Shown piece by piece: positions 47,640-60,431 of a stretch of DNA of 64,000 nucleotides (its first letter is position 1; the number at the start of each line of letters is the position of its first letter). Made by a program: the position numbers and the translations under genes. Source of the stretch: Mytilus galloprovincialis. Its lineage: Eukaryota > Mollusca > Bivalvia > Mytilida > Mytilidae. Below the pieces are notes generated by a model, which saw only the letters and a list, made by a program, of their open reading frames with translations, was not told where the DNA came from and searched no databases. The DNA lies in contig NC_134848.1 of the NCBI RefSeq assembly GCF_965363235.1, positions 66,964,681 to 67,028,680 of the forward strand. The letters run 5' to 3'.

Positions 47640-48770
47640 TAAGCTGGCATTTAAGGTAGCGCCTTCCTCATATCAAAAATGATAACCGCCATACATTATT
47701 TTAGAAACACCAAAAGGGTCAATCATCTTGAGATTTCTAACTATACGATATTTTGTTGAAGATCTCACATATACAGTAATGTGTTTTATTTCTTATGGTT
47801 TTATTAAACTGTTATCCTGTTAGAATCAAATGCACTAATATTAATGGTGAAGAAATAAGATGCGGGAGAAACAAAAAATGGGGCATCGAAAAATCCACAT
47901 TACGTTTCTAATTACGGAAAATTACACTCATTATGTGACGTTTTGAGGGAATTCAAACGCTTAACGTCGCGCCAAGAGTTAACTCCCTTGAAACTGTATC
48001 GGATGCCCTTAAAACACAAACTAAATAATTCCCCTCCTTTGAAAGTTTGTGTGGAACATTTTTCCAAATGACTTACTTTTAAAAAATCATGTTATCTAAC
48101 AGAGTAGTACATTTAACCATATTAACCGTTCACAATAATCGCAAAACTGTCATATATAGTCAAAGGTGTAAAGAACCTTATTATAATTACAATAATCAAA
48201 GTGCATAATTCTTAGTACGTTTTAATATGTTTCAATATGTTATTAAGATTATCTGCAATTATGTTTTACATTTAATGTATTTTTGCATACAGACCCTAGA
48301 GTAAAACAGCCTATCATTACAGATTGTAAGGACGCTTTGAGAACAATCTATCACGTGCTTATAAGCATAATTCGTCTCAAACTTAACCTAACCATGTCTG
48401 ATCTTTAAATTTGAGTTAGCTAATTTTTGTTCTTTCCTCAGCTGGATTTAAACCGTTGCTTCTGTGACATCGTGGTAATACCGTCTGCATCGTGTCCATC
48501 ACAGATGTGATATCAAAAGAATGAAACTGATATCACAGCATAATATAATATTGTTTGTGCTCAATCCCTTCTCATTTTAAAGCAGTCATTCATTAGTTGT
48601 TCCATAGATGTTTCAATCTGCATCCAATTTACCTAAAAATCGCTATCTTTGAAATTGTGTTCATTCTTTTTTTTACAATTATTAAGCTGCATGTACCTGC
48701 ATTTGACACAATGTTTGATAAAAATTTATATGTTAGGTCAATTTGTTTTTTTCTTTTTAAGTCTTCATTA
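47640..48770. other. Stretch without recognised gene
   Basis: It starts with 'ttaaggtagc', like the end of the element at 38538, but no opposite end was found. Otherwise AT-rich DNA. Confidence 0.35.
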
Positions 48771-48879
48771 TTATACATTAACAGTGTATGTTACTTGAGA
48801 TGGTTTCATATGTCTCTGATGGTACAATTTAGACTTTAAAAAACCTTTCATTATAAAAAAATTATTCATACCCCATGGC

Positions 48880-49214
48880 TTTGTTTTATGATACGATTTT
48901 TTAAAAATTTCACCCAGTACACATATTCGGTCTGGTAGCGCTTCGTTACGGAACCTTCCAGTCTCAATGCGTAATGGAAGAATCCCACATCTCAATTGGG
49001 AAAGAGCCGATCGTTCTTGTTTTGATGTAATATACTTTTCAAGTTCATAATTTTCTTCGAAGGTCACAAATGTTCGTAGTTTTGGTGATAAAGCAGATTT
49101 ATATTTCCTTTCACTCTCAGTATAACATAAAAAAAAATCTTTAGCTTCTTGTTTGTTCACTATTTGATGTGTTTCATAAAGGTTACTTAAATCAAGTTTA
49201 TTAAAGATGTCCAT
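48880..49214 (-). mobile_element. LINE 3'-coding remnant
   Basis: The minus strand encodes TFVTFEENYELEKYITSKQE, RSALSQLRCGILPLRIETGR, FRNEALPDRICVLGEI. The pattern 'RS.L.Q.R.GILPL.IETGR' followed by '.R.C' is typical of the region after the reverse transcriptase in CR1/Jockey-like LINEs. The terminal Cys/His part has decayed. Confidence 0.6.
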
Positions 49215-49774
49215 TTGATTAAGATGTGGCCGTGTAATATTCCATATACAATGAAAATGTTAACGTTATAAACTAATATATTTACAGCCTGACACTTCAA
49301 TCAGTAGCAATACAAGGCAAATTGTAATTGACCGAATTAAGAGACGTTTTAAAAATACTTATTACCACGCGAAAAATGACTGATCGCATCATATAACGTA
49401 AATTTAAATTTTGAAGTTCATTTTTTTTGGTGTTTTAAAAGGAAATATTTCATATCAATTTTTACAATGTCATATGACCCATCCATATTTCATGTTCGTC
49501 AATGTAATTTCACATTATATCAATTACAGACAAATGTCACAAGAAAGAAATTACAAATGAAGAGTTAAATAGTTATTGAAATCTTTGTTTGCACATTATC
49601 GATGACATTTGTTATTTTCTACATGTTACAATATGTAGGCTTGTATGTTTTTAAGTGACAGTAAAAAGAGTATTAAGGAAAACCTTCTGCCTCGTCGTTT
49701 TTATTATGTCATTATATTGCCTTTATGGTGCTCATTACAAGTTATCAGAACTCATCAACGAAACCATGCTTATA

Positions 49775-49850
49775 TTTAATACTCAAGATGTGCGTTTCGT
49801 CTACATAGACCTCCTAAGTAGCGCTCAAATCAAATTAGTTTGAAGACAAA
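49775..49850 (-). repeat. Fragment of the hammerhead-bearing repeat, minus strand
   Basis: The reverse complement contains 'tatgtagacgaaacgc' preceded by a degenerate 'cttaggagg' where CTGATGAG is expected. The GAAAC box and half of stem II are kept, the CUGA box is lost. Confidence 0.6.
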
Positions 49851-50149
49851 AATCATTAATGACATTAAAACCAAGTCATAAACGAAGTAGAAGACAACTG
49901 CAAACAAAACTTTCAACTTCATGACAAAATTTTCAATTTCTCAGCACTAACACACCCTCTGCTTCATCGTTTGGCGTTTGCACATATCAGTTAATAGGTT
50001 AATCTCGTCCATTTTAACACTTTACCATATTAAAGGAGTTGAACTTCTTTCATAAAAACTGCGCGAACAGAGTTGTGAGGAATATTGATTATAATTGACA
50101 AACTACATAGATTTCACGATCACCATCATCAATTGATCGACCGATGCAT

Positions 50150-50410
50150 ATGTCGGTGTCTTAACTCGCAAGCGACATGTTTTTGCGGTCTCATATCTTC
50201 AGATTCATATTGTACCAATATAGTGGTGTGATCTGTAATTTTACCGATGGTGTCCAATGCCCGATTGTGACATTTTGAGCAAGTATTGATTTGCATGGGC
50301 GGTGATACTTACATAGCAGGAGACGCTTACCGTGTCGCCGCACCCGGTATCGTTCTTTTTGGAAGTCATGCGATTCTATCAGTCTTTGCTTGTTCCCTGC
50401 TTTCGAGTCT
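50150..50410. repeat. Probable dispersed repeat fragment
   Basis: 'gtggtgtgatctg', 'ttttaccgatggtgtccaatg', 'cccgattgtgac' and 'aggagacgcttacc' resemble a repeat seen in mussel DNA near retroelement 3' ends. Boundaries unknown. Confidence 0.4.
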
Positions 50411-50444
50411 TCTTAATCGGTATATGAGATGTTAAGTGTTTTAT

Positions 50445-50990
50445 GGATAATAATTTGTATTAACCCAACAATGCACTTACAAATTTAACAAAATAAGAAC
50501 AGACTTTCTCTATGAATACTTGGAATCAGAAAAAAATCCAGCAGAAAGACGATTCTCAGTATTGTACTTTGTTAATCTTATGAAAGTTAAGATTTGACAT
50601 TTTTAAGTTTTATGGTGATTTATATATTTTTGTCCATTTAAAGAGAATTATTAATATATTGTATTGTTAATGCTGTAAAGTGATATTTTGTTTTCTTATA
50701 TGATCACGCCATCAGTATCACATACCCGTCCTTGTTAAATGTGCAACGAGGTTGTTTTTTTGTTATTTAATGACGCACTTGATAAATGTTTCGATCAAAA
50801 TTTAGAACCTTGGCACAGCTGACATATTTTCAAATTCGGTTTAAAATGTAAATCCTATTAAATTACATCTTTGTGAAAGAAATAGTTAGCTAACATAACC
50901 TTCTCAAATTCAGAATTTTGCGGGGTATAACAAAATCACACTTATTTGCAAGTCATGCTCTGTTTATGCATTATACCCCCCCCCCCAAAA
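50445..50990 (+). repeat. Repeat with C-run end, member of an inverted pair
   Basis: The segments 'caatgcacttacaaattt', 'aagttttatggtgattta', 'tgttaatgctgtaaa', 'cacagctgacatattttca' and 'gggtataacaaaatc', then a C run, recur in the same order on the minus strand at 53585-54022. The copies are clearly diverged. Confidence 0.85.
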
Positions 50991-51518
50991 AAAAAATCAA
51001 AAAAAAAATCAAAAAAAATAATCGCAGTCTTAAGATTGACTATGTCTTTTCGAGGGGTAATAATCTGCTCTATCACTCTCTCAGATATTTGTTATTTAAT
51101 TTATTATACTGAATGTTCTGTTATTGCTGTCTATTCAATTTCAAATTCAAAGAAATAGCTGTGACGTCTTGTGAAAAATCAATACCAATCATCCGTATTT
51201 ATTAAACGCGCACACTCGATCAAGCGTCTCCGTGAAGGGTAATAGAGTTTTTGCCATGGGATAGAGTTTATTGTCTTCTTGCTATCAACCAATCAAAATC
51301 TGAAATTTTGACATGAAGTATAATAAAACACAATATCTAACCGTACTTAGAAAAGAAACATAATAACTAAATACATGAATGTTTGATCTATAAATACCGA
51401 AACACGTCGTATAGCATGCGAATTTTCAATCGGCAAAACAGTCATATTCGGAAATATGTCACGTTCGGTACTTAGCAGACAGACGATGTAGATGGTAAAC
51501 CACAATCTAAGACGTGGT

Positions 51519-52115
51519 TTAAACGTCGTAAGTTAGTTTAGACACAGACACATCGTATAGATCAACCAATTTGTGATGGTGTCCATATAATTTACGGAGT
51601 GTCATTTTTAAGCTTTCCTCCTCATAACTTTGTTGGAGCAGTTTCTGCGTAAGGTGCACACTCCTGTATATGAAGTCCGTATAGTGTGAACATGCACGAG
51701 CATAACGTATCAATTGAGATATGTAAACACCATACGACGGAGCAGAGGGTATGTTACTGCTGAGAAATGGGAAATTAATAATTGGGAAGTTGAAATCATC
51801 CCGTTTGTCATAGACTTTAGTGTGAAGTCGTCCATCTGTGTCAATATTGAGGAAAAGATCAATGTATGAAGCAGTCCTTCTAGTATCAATAGTATCCTCA
51901 ATTTCAAGTTTATTGACATATATGAGATGCAAGTTCTGACTGAAATATGAGTTAGGACATCATTGCTATATCTGAATGTAAAATTAAAAAATATTCGCAA
52001 GGTGCTTTTTCTTTTTCTTTTTTTGAAGGTTCTGGATGAATTCTGCTTCATACGAGTAGAAAAACAAACCATCCAGAAGGGGTGCACAATAAGTACCCAT
52101 TTGAATACCGACTGT
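51519..52115 (-). mobile_element. Reverse-transcriptase remnant of a non-LTR-type retroelement
   Basis: The minus strand reads VGIQMGTYCAPLLDGLFFYS, then FNFTFRYSNDVLT, then YIDLFLNIDTDGRLHTKVYD, KRDDFNFPIINFPFLSSNIP, YGVYISQLIRYARACSHYTD, LRKLYGHHHKLVDLYDVSVS. The G-MGT-CAPLL-DLF motif and the FRY-DDVL position are reverse-transcriptase landmarks, although the DD pair has changed. It lies in more than one frame, so it is decayed. I remember near-identical proteins in bivalves; the class (Penelope-like or other) is unsure. Confidence 0.65.
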
Positions 52116-52289
52116 CTGTTGAAATATCAATCAAAGAACTTGAAATTGGTTATATGATTTGAATGTATATTCACTTGAAGATTTCTTGCTTTGTGCAATA
52201 CACTGTCATGACTGTGCTGTTGCACAATACTTAGTAAATCTGTTTTCAGGCTATATACAAAGAATTAGCAAAATAAATTGTGACCTCCA

Positions 52290-52800
52290 ACTTTTCTTTG
52301 GAAAATTAACATTTTCTTAAATCTTAAGGTCAAACAATTGACCCCTAAAATTATCCCCCCCCCTTATTCGATAAAAATAACATTTGAAGAAATTATTACA
52401 CTGAAACACAAGTTATTGCCTGAAAATTAAAAGAACGCTTGTTTTAGACCCTTTTTGGCCCCTAATTCCTGAACAGTTTGGACAACTCCCCCCCCAAAAT
52501 GAATCCCAACTTTCTACTTGTGGTATTGAACCGTGTGGTACAATTTCAGAGCAACCACAATACTTATACACAAGTTATTGTCCTGAAACTATAAAAATGC
52601 TTGTTTTGGGCCCCTTTTGGGCCCCTTATTCCTAAACGGTTGGGACCATCACCCCCAAAAACAATCCCAACCTTTTTTTGTGGTATGGAACCTTTTGATT
52701 AAATTTCATAGAGATCCATACGCATAAACTAAAATTATTGTTCGGAAACCAAATGTCTTCGGACAATACGACCCCAATTTTTTTTTTGTGGTCGTATAAA
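52290..52800 (+). repeat. Dispersed repeat with two 161-bp tandem units
   Basis: Units at about 52407 and 52568 share 'acacaagttattg', 'gcttgtttt', 'cccc(t/a)att', 'cctgaacagtttgg' or near match, 'aatcccaac' and 'gtggtat'. The end 'gaaaccaaatgtcttcgg' is a recurrent tail in mussel repeats. Confidence 0.65.
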
Positions 52801-53009
52801 AATGACTATAGCACAATATCACAATGGCGGGATGTATAGATACCGATCAACGCCAAACGATTATTACTAAAATTGACTACACGTTTTATTTCAATCAACT
52901 GTAAAGGACTGCATATTTATTTATAGCAGCTCAAAAACAGGGTCAAGGGAGGGATGGCAGACATGAGATCCATTAAAACTGAGGGAAAATAGAAACGAAA
53001 AAAGTACAT

Positions 53010-53290
53010 ATAAATAAAAAGATGTGGTATGAGTGCCAATGAGACAACCCTCTTTCCAAGTCACAATGTATAAAAAGTTAACAATTATAGGTCAGAGTAC
53101 GGTCTTCAACAAGTAGCCTTGGCTCCAACGAAAAGCAAATAAAAGGGCCCCAAAATGACTAGTGTAAAACAATTCAAACAGGAAAACCTACGGTTTAATC
53201 TATATAAATAAACGAGAAACGAAAAAAAATACCTATGAACCACACCAACTCACGACAACCACTGAACAACAGGCTCCTGATTATCTATAA
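53010..53290 (+). repeat. SINE-like dispersed repeat, plus orientation
   Basis: 'aagatgtggtatgagtgcc', 'aatgagacaacc', 'aggtcagagtacggtcttcaa', 'acaattcaaacaggaaaacc' and 'cgacaaccactgaacaacagg' follow the family order. Confidence 0.75.
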
Positions 53291-53584
53291 CACCTCAGAA
53301 AACTTCACTCAATATATTATATAAACAAATGTTTTAAAGATGATTGGCATGTAATCTTAAAATTTACCCAAACTATGTTTTAATAAAAGAACGTGTTTCT
53401 CAGACAATGTAAATCATGCATGTTAAAAAGAGAGTATTGGAAAGTTTAAACTGCGAGATTAAACACACTTGGATAGTTGTCTCATCGGCAATCGTACCTC
53501 ATCTCTTACTATACATTTTGGATAAATGAATTTTTAAGACTGCAAGTTTTTGGTTTTTTTTTGTTGGTTTGATTGGGTTTTGTG

Positions 53585-54022
53585 TGTGTGGGGGGGGGGG
53601 GGGGGGGGTAGGAGATATTATGCTTATACAAAGCATGAATTGCAAATAATTGGGATTTTGTTATACCCCTTACTATTCTGAATCTGAGAAACATTTAACA
53701 AAATTGCAACATAATAGAACTCCGGATTTCCATTTTAAATTGAATGTGAAAATATGTCAGCTGTGCAAACGTTCTAAATTTTGAAACACGTACTGCGATG
53801 TACATTTACCAAGGACAAGTATATGATACTGATGTCGTGATTAATTATACGTAAACATAATATCATTTTACAGCATTAACAACACGATATATTTATAGTT
53901 CTCTTTAAATGGGCAAAAATACATGAATCACCATAAAACTTAACAATGTCAAATCATTAACTTTCTTATTATGTAACATTTGTAAGTGCATTGATAGGGT
54001 AGTTGCAATTATTATCCATTGT
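53585..54022 (-). repeat. Repeat with C-run end, inverted partner of 50445-50990
   Basis: The reverse complement shows the same blocks and also ends in a homopolymer (19 G on the plus strand, 53590-53608). The pair faces inward across 2.6 kb that contains the reverse-transcriptase remnant. Confidence 0.85.
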
Positions 54023-54281
54023 GAAAGGAGAGATATGCGATCTGTCGTGCAAAATGCAAGACAGTTTTAATTGAATTGCCCTCTTGTTTGAAATCATACT
54101 CTATAAGCTATTAATTTGTGAAACTCCTTTCTTTCGTGCTGTTTTTTTTTTGTGTTTTTTTTTAACATAAGGATGCGTATTTAAAACTAATAATTCAGCA
54201 CAAGTTTTAGGTATAGTTTGGACATAAAAGTTTTTTTTAATTTCAGTCAAAATAGTAGAATTGAACATATATTGCAATGGG

Positions 54282-54505
<224 letters not shown>

Positions 54506-54559
54506 GACCATATGAGTATTTGGACCGTACGCATAGTTCAAGCATCATTGTAAATATAA

Positions 54560-54725
54560 CGGAATTTGATGAGACTGCCTGTACAAAGTCAGGAATATGA
54601 AAGCTCTTGTCCATCCGTTTTTGATGTGTTTTGTCATTTGATTTTGTTATGTGATTGTGGACTTTTCGATTGGATTTTCCTCTGAGTAACAGTATTTTTG
54701 CGATTTTACTTTTGAATTATGAATA
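54560..54725 (+). repeat. Dispersed repeat, 'gcctgtacaaagtcagg' family
   Basis: It is the same unit into which the LTR element is inserted 0.3 kb downstream: 'gcctgtacaaagtcaggaat', 'ccatccgtttttgatgtg', 'tggacttttcgattgg', 'cagtatttttgcgattttac'. Confidence 0.7.
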
Positions 54726-54944
54726 ACTTTAACGGTACCAATTGGGCTCACCAGATTACGACAAATTACGTCTCTTCAGTGAATCTCGAGGCCAAAGTTA
54801 TTGAAAGTCTTACCTACCGAATTAGACTATTTACCCCTATTTGTCAAATTGTTTTTGTTGTTTTGTTGCGACTTTCATAGAAATGAGAGGTTTAGCTAGC
54901 TTTAAAACCAGGTTCAATCCACCATTTTCTACATTAGAAAATGC

Positions 54945-54948
54945 CTGT
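54945..54948 (+). repeat. Target-site duplication (CTGT), left
   Basis: Matches 61036-61039 on the other side of the element. Confidence 0.75.
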
Positions 54949-55552
54949 TGTTATGATATTGTAATTATTATGTTTATTTATGTTGGCCTAATTTGTGTTG
55001 TATGGCCTGATAGTTGTTTACCAAATAATCTTATAACTGTGCAGTTTAGGAATCACTGGAACAATCACAGAATAATTGGAACTTTCTAGAATGATCCTTA
55101 TAAAAGATGCGTAATTTAAACTTCTACGTTATTCCAGAAACTTCCGTTGTAACTTTCCAGGATTTTCCACAATGTTCCATTATAGAGTGTTCTAGAATTT
55201 TCCATGACAACACTATATATACAGACACTAAAGTTAAACTCTCATAATTAAACTTGGACATATACATTGATAGACATTAGTATTCACAGCATTTGGATTG
55301 ACACTTTTATTCTACAAACAACATCATACTGGATTGTGACATTAGTAGTGAACGTAATATTCAAATTGGATTCCGAAAGATTTCCGGATACAGATAAAGA
55401 TAACTGATTGGACTCATATTTTGACAGTAAAGTTAATAATAATATTTGTGTAATATCTTTTGTAAACTTTTGTATATTAAATATTGTTAAATTTTATTAT
55501 TGATTTGTGTCTTTTGTTGGCTACAATTTAAAGGCGATTTCTGGCCGTAACA
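54949..55552 (+). repeat. 5' LTR
   Basis: 604 bp, begins TGTTATGATATT and ends GGCCGTAACA. It contains a 'ctatatatacagacac' box about 250 bp in that could serve as a TATA-like element. Confidence 0.95.
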
Positions 55553-55557
55553 GAAAT

Positions 55558-55574
55558 TGGGGGCTCGTCCGGGA
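55558..55574 (+). promoter_or_regulatory. Primer-binding site, tRNA-Pro type
   Basis: TGGGGGCTCGTCCGGGA, five bases after the LTR, is the well-known complement of the 3' end of tRNA-Pro, as used by murine leukaemia viruses. Confidence 0.85.
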
Positions 55575-55642
55575 GACTGAATTATCTTATTCAAAATTTG
55601 TTTAGTAATTTTTATTATAGCTAGCCAACAAAATTCTACAAA

Positions 55643-56850
55643 ATGGCATTTGATGCCGGTAAATTTTTGAAAACGCCTGACCTGGAGGGTTTCATAATTT
55701 AAAGAAAGAGGAATTAGTGTTGCTTGCTAAACATCTGAAATTAGATTTTAAAGTATCTATGAGAAAACAAATTATAAAAAATTTGGTTTTAGACAAATTA
55801 GTTGACGCCGAAATTTTAGGTGAAGAAGCTCTTGAACTTAAGGTCGAAAATGTTGACGCCTTTAAATTAAAACAGCTTGAATTAGAACATGAACTCAAAT
55901 TAAAAGAACATGAATTTAAATTAAAACAAGCAGAACTGGAAATGAAGGAAAGGTTGGAAATAGAGAAAAAAGAAAAAGAAGATGAATTTAAATTAAAAGA
56001 ACTTGAAATGAGAGAAAGGCTAGAGATGGAAAAACTGAAAATTGAAATGGTCAAAGAAGAAAGCAACTCTAGAGTCCAGTCGAAATCAGATTATTTTGAT
56101 GCAGCAAAAAATATACGTTTGGTTCCCAGATTTTGTGAAAAAACAGTCGATAAATATTTTCCACAGTTTGAGAAAATTGCTCATAATTTGAATTGGCCAA
56201 AGCCATATTGGACTACAATGCTACAAAGTGTTTTTGAGGGTAAGGCCGCTGAAATATACTCCGCACTTCCATCAGAAAAAAGTTCCGATTATGACACGGT
56301 GAAACAAGAAGTTTTGAAAGCTTATGAGCTAGTACCAGAAGCATATAGACAGAAATTTAGATCTTATAAAAAGTTTGATTCGCAAACCTATGTGGAATTT
56401 GCTCGGGAAAAAGAAGATTTATTTGATAAATGGCTTACTTCAAAGAAAACAAAAAACAATTTTGATAACCTAAGACAATTGATGTTATTAGAAGAGTTCA
56501 AACAATGTGTTCATTTAGACTTAAAAACACACTTAGACGACAAAACTGTTGGGACAATACATGATGCAGCTGTTATTTCAGATAATTATACCCTTTCACA
56601 TAAAAGAAGTTTCAAGGGTCAAAATGTTAATACTTCAAGTGGAAATTACAAAAATCAAAGCACTGAGCGTACTGATAGCAAGCCTGTTGCACAGAATAAG
56701 AGTCAGTCCAGTTTTAATATGTCTAGTCCAAAATTTGATACTTTTGAGAAGAAGTCACTGATTTGTGCTTATTGTAAGAAGAATGGTCACCTGATGGCTG
56801 ATTGTTTTAGACTCCAGAAGAAGAATGAACGAGATAATAAGCCGAAGTCC
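55643..56850 (+). mobile_element. LTR element part: gag-like region
   Basis: A long charged coiled-coil (Lys/Glu/Leu-rich, about 55850-56080) is followed by a capsid-like region containing YFPQFEKIAHNLNWP and YVEFAREKEDLFDKW. Near 56764-56805 is a CCHC zinc knuckle, CAYCKKNGHLMADC. Confidence 0.85.
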
Positions 56851-56994
56851 AGTGCGTGTACGACACCTTATATTACCAGTACGTTGGAATGTCCTGCGAG
56901 TCAGGCTTTTAAGTCCAGTTTTTGTGATTACATGGAGGAATATAAACCCTTTATGTCTGATGGGTTTATTTCTATTTTAGATGATACCACTCTT

Positions 56995-57260
56995 CAGCCT
57001 ATTAAGATTTTACGGGACACTGGAGCTTCTCAGTCTTTATTGTTAGAAGGTGTGTTACCTTTGTCCGAGAAGACTTCTGTTGGTGCCTCCGTTTTGTTAC
57101 AAGGTGTAGAGTTGGGTTTTATAGATGTTCCTCTTCATCGTATTTATCTGAAGTCAGATTTGATAACTGGACCAGTTATTGTGGGTGTTCGTCCTAATCT
57201 CCCTGTTGAGGGTGTTACATTATTGCTAGGAAATGATCTAGCTAGGAACAAAGTGGTTGC
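56995..57260 (+). mobile_element. LTR element part: retropepsin-like protease
   Basis: The DTGA motif (ILRDTGASQSLL) and a downstream LLLGNDLARNKVV fit the aspartic protease flap and C-terminal parts. Confidence 0.8.
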
Positions 57261-57699
57261 AGAACCAATTATTACCAGTGAACCGGTGGTGGATGTTAAA
57301 TCACCTGAAGATGATGCTGAATTGTATCCAGCTTGTGTTGTTACTAGGGCGATGGCTAGAAAACAACAAGATGAGGATTTGCAAGAAAACCAGTTTGATT
57401 ACATGGACCTTTCTGACACTTTCCTAACAGACATTGAAGGTCCTTGTAGCTCAGCAAAGGCCATAATAAGATCACCTAGTGTTAACAAGAATGTTATTAT
57501 GCCATGGCCAGACGTAAACAGCCATTCATTAGACCGAACGAATTTATTCGAAGAACAACATAAAGACCCTGAGGTTCTTCAGCTCTGCAAGAGGGCTCAA
57601 CCACAGGAGGAAGCAGACAAAGTGGCTGAATGCTATTTCCATCAGGACGGCATTTTAATGAGGAAGTGGAGGCCTCCTGATGCTACCCCAGAAGAGGAA

Positions 57700-58800
57700 T
57701 GGAGAGTGGTATACCAAGTGGTGGTGCCTAAAGTTTATAGGCAAGAAATTATTGGTCTTGCCCATGACACCCCCTTGGCTGGACACTTAGGTATAAGGAA
57801 GACTTGCCTTAAGATATTGCAGCATTTCTACTGGCCCAGACTTCGAAATGATGTCGCAGAATACTGCAAATCATGCCATATATGCCAGGTTGTTGGTAAG
57901 CCTAACCAGAAAATACCACCAGCACCACTTCTGCCTATTCCAGCCTTTGACGAACCTTTTAGCAGAGTTCTAATTGACTGCGTTGGACCTTTACCAAAGA
58001 CCAAAACTGGAAATGCGTATTTATTGACAATCATGTGTACATCCACTCGCTTTCCTGAGGCTATTCCGCTAAGAAATATCAAGACACCTACTATTGTCAA
58101 AGCACTTATCAAATTTTTCACATTAGTAGGACTTCCTAAATCTATACAGTCCGACCAGGGATCAAATTTCATGTCAGGTTTATTTCAGCAAGTCGTGTAC
58201 CAGTTAGGGATTGCTCAGTATAGATCAAGTGCGTACCATCCAGAATCTCAAGGTGCCTTAGAACGTTTTCATCAAACATTGAAGAACATGATTAGAACTT
58301 TTTGTCTTCAATTTGACAGAGACTGGGATGATGGAGTCACCTTTCTACTTTTTGCAGTCCGAGAGGCTGTTCAAGAATCCCTGGGATTTAGTCCCTTTGA
58401 GTTGGTATTTGGCCATACTGTAAGGGGACCGTTAAAATTGATTAAGGAAAAGTGGCTTACTGAACATAATGACTTGAATCTTTTAGACTATGTATCTAGA
58501 TTTAAAGAAAAATTGTACACTGCTTGTCAAATTGCTCAGAAAAACTTAAAAAATGTACAGAACAAGAAGAAAATATGGTATGATAAAGATGCCAGGGACA
58601 GAGTTTTTGAGCCTGGAGATAAGGTACTTGTATTTTTACCAGTCCCTGGACATCCTTTACAGGCTAAATATTGTGGTCCTTATACAATAGAGAGTAAAAT
58701 AAATGATTTGAATTATATTGTAAAAACTCCAGGTCGGCGTAAACAAAACAGAGTGTGTCATATTAATATGTTAAAGCCATATTTTGAGCGTACTAATGAA
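57700..58800 (+). mobile_element. LTR element part: integrase
   Basis: The H2C2 zinc domain (H...GHLGIRKT...CKSCHICQ) precedes the DDE core: LIDCVGPL, SDQGSNFMS and GALERFHQTLK. A GPY/F-type module (YCGPYTIESK, HINMLKPYF) closes the domain. It lies before the reverse transcriptase. Confidence 0.92.
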
Positions 58801-59159
58801 GGTGAGAGTAAACCAGTTGCCACTTTAGGCATAGTTAAATTTGAGAACAATCATGACAAACCAGAGTTAATTGAACCACCTTTTAACATGTTTAATTCTA
58901 AAACTATGGAAGAGACGGTTAGATTGAAAAATTCAGAAATTTTGTCAAATTTAGACTCAAAACTTGCACATCTGTCTTTTGATCGTAGAGAAGAAATAAA
59001 AGCTTTGGTATTTTCTTTCAAAAATCTTTTTCCAGATGTGCCAAACAAAACCACTGCTGTTTGTCATGATGTTGATGTTGGAGATGCTTCTCCCATTAAG
59101 CAACATCCTTACCGGCTTAATCCACTCAACTTGAAGCTATGAGAAAAGAAATTAAATAT

Positions 59160-60347
59160 ATGCTTGACAATGATATTATTGAGCCGAGTAACAGTGAATG
59201 GAGCTCTTCTTGTCTTCTTGTGCCAAAACCAGATAAAACCTTTCGTTTCGTGACTGATTTCAGAAAAGTAAATTCAGTCTCAAAATCTGATTCCAATCCG
59301 ATTCCAAGGATAGACGATTGTATTGACAACATTGGTAAAGCAAAATTTGTGAGCAAATTTGATTTGTTGAAAGGTTATTGGCAAGTTCCATTGACACAGA
59401 GAGCTCGTGAAATATCAGCTTTTGTTACACCAGATGGCTTATTTCAATATACTGTAATGCCATTTGGCATGAAAAGTGCACCAGCTACATTTCAAAGAAT
59501 GATAAATAATGTTATAAAAGATTTAGACTGTTGTTATGCTTATATTGATGATCTTATTGTATGTAGTGATAGCTGGGAACAGCATTTAACACATTTGTAT
59601 GATACTTTTGATAGATTGTTACATTCAAATTTGACTGTTAATCTTGGTAAAAGTGAATTTTGTCAGGCCACTGTTGATTATTTAGGGCATACAGTTGGCC
59701 AAGGTCAAGTAAAACCTATTATGGCTAAAGTGGAAGATATTTCCAAATTTCCACCTCCTACAAATAGAAAACAACTTATGAGATATTTAGGCATGATAGG
59801 ATTTTACAGGAAATTCTGTTCAAATTTTGCTACTGTTGTTCAACCATTGACTCATCTTTTACGAAAAGATTCTAAATTTATCTGGAGTGAAAATTGTCAA
59901 AAAGCTTTTGAAAATAGCAAATCACTTTTAATTAATAGTCCAGTTCTGATTACTCCAGACTTTGAAAAACAATTTAAACTTGCCGTTGATGCAAGCGATG
60001 TAGGAATAGGAGCTGTTTTATATCAAGAGACAGATGATAATGTTGAAAAACCTATATCATATTTTTCTAAGAAATTAGATAAACATCAGAAAAAATATTC
60101 AACTATTGAAAAAGAGTGTTTTGCAATGTTGTCAGCACTTCAACATTTTGATGTATATTTGAATACCACTGTATATCCTATTCTTGTTTATACTGATCAT
60201 AATCCTCTCACCTTCATGCATCAAATGAGAAACAAGAATCAGAGGTTGACTAGGTGGAGTTTATTGTTACAGGAATATGATGTAATTGTAAAACATATTA
60301 AGGGTAAAGATAATGTAATAGCTGATGCTTTATCTAGAGCTTATTAA
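59160..60347 (+). mobile_element. LTR element part: reverse transcriptase and RNase H
   Basis: RT motifs are LLVPKPDKTFRFVTDFRKVN, VMPFGMKSAPATFQ and YIDDLIV (59541-59561), then LGHTV. RNase H follows with AVDASDVGIGAVLYQ, TIEKECFAML, YTDHNPLTF and the usual IADALSRA ending. Confidence 0.93.
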
Positions 60348-60419
60348 ATCATTTTGTATATATTATGTATTTTTGTTTATATTATTCATGATAAGTTTTT
60401 GTTACACTAAAACTTCTTT

Positions 60420-60431
60420 TAAGGGGGGAGG
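60420..60431 (+). promoter_or_regulatory. Polypurine tract
   Basis: AAGGGGGGAGG directly precedes the 3' LTR, as expected for plus-strand priming. Confidence 0.85.

Noticed and set aside
57828-58172. Antisense frames within the LTR element
   Set aside because: They are shadows of the integrase and reverse-transcriptase coding strand.
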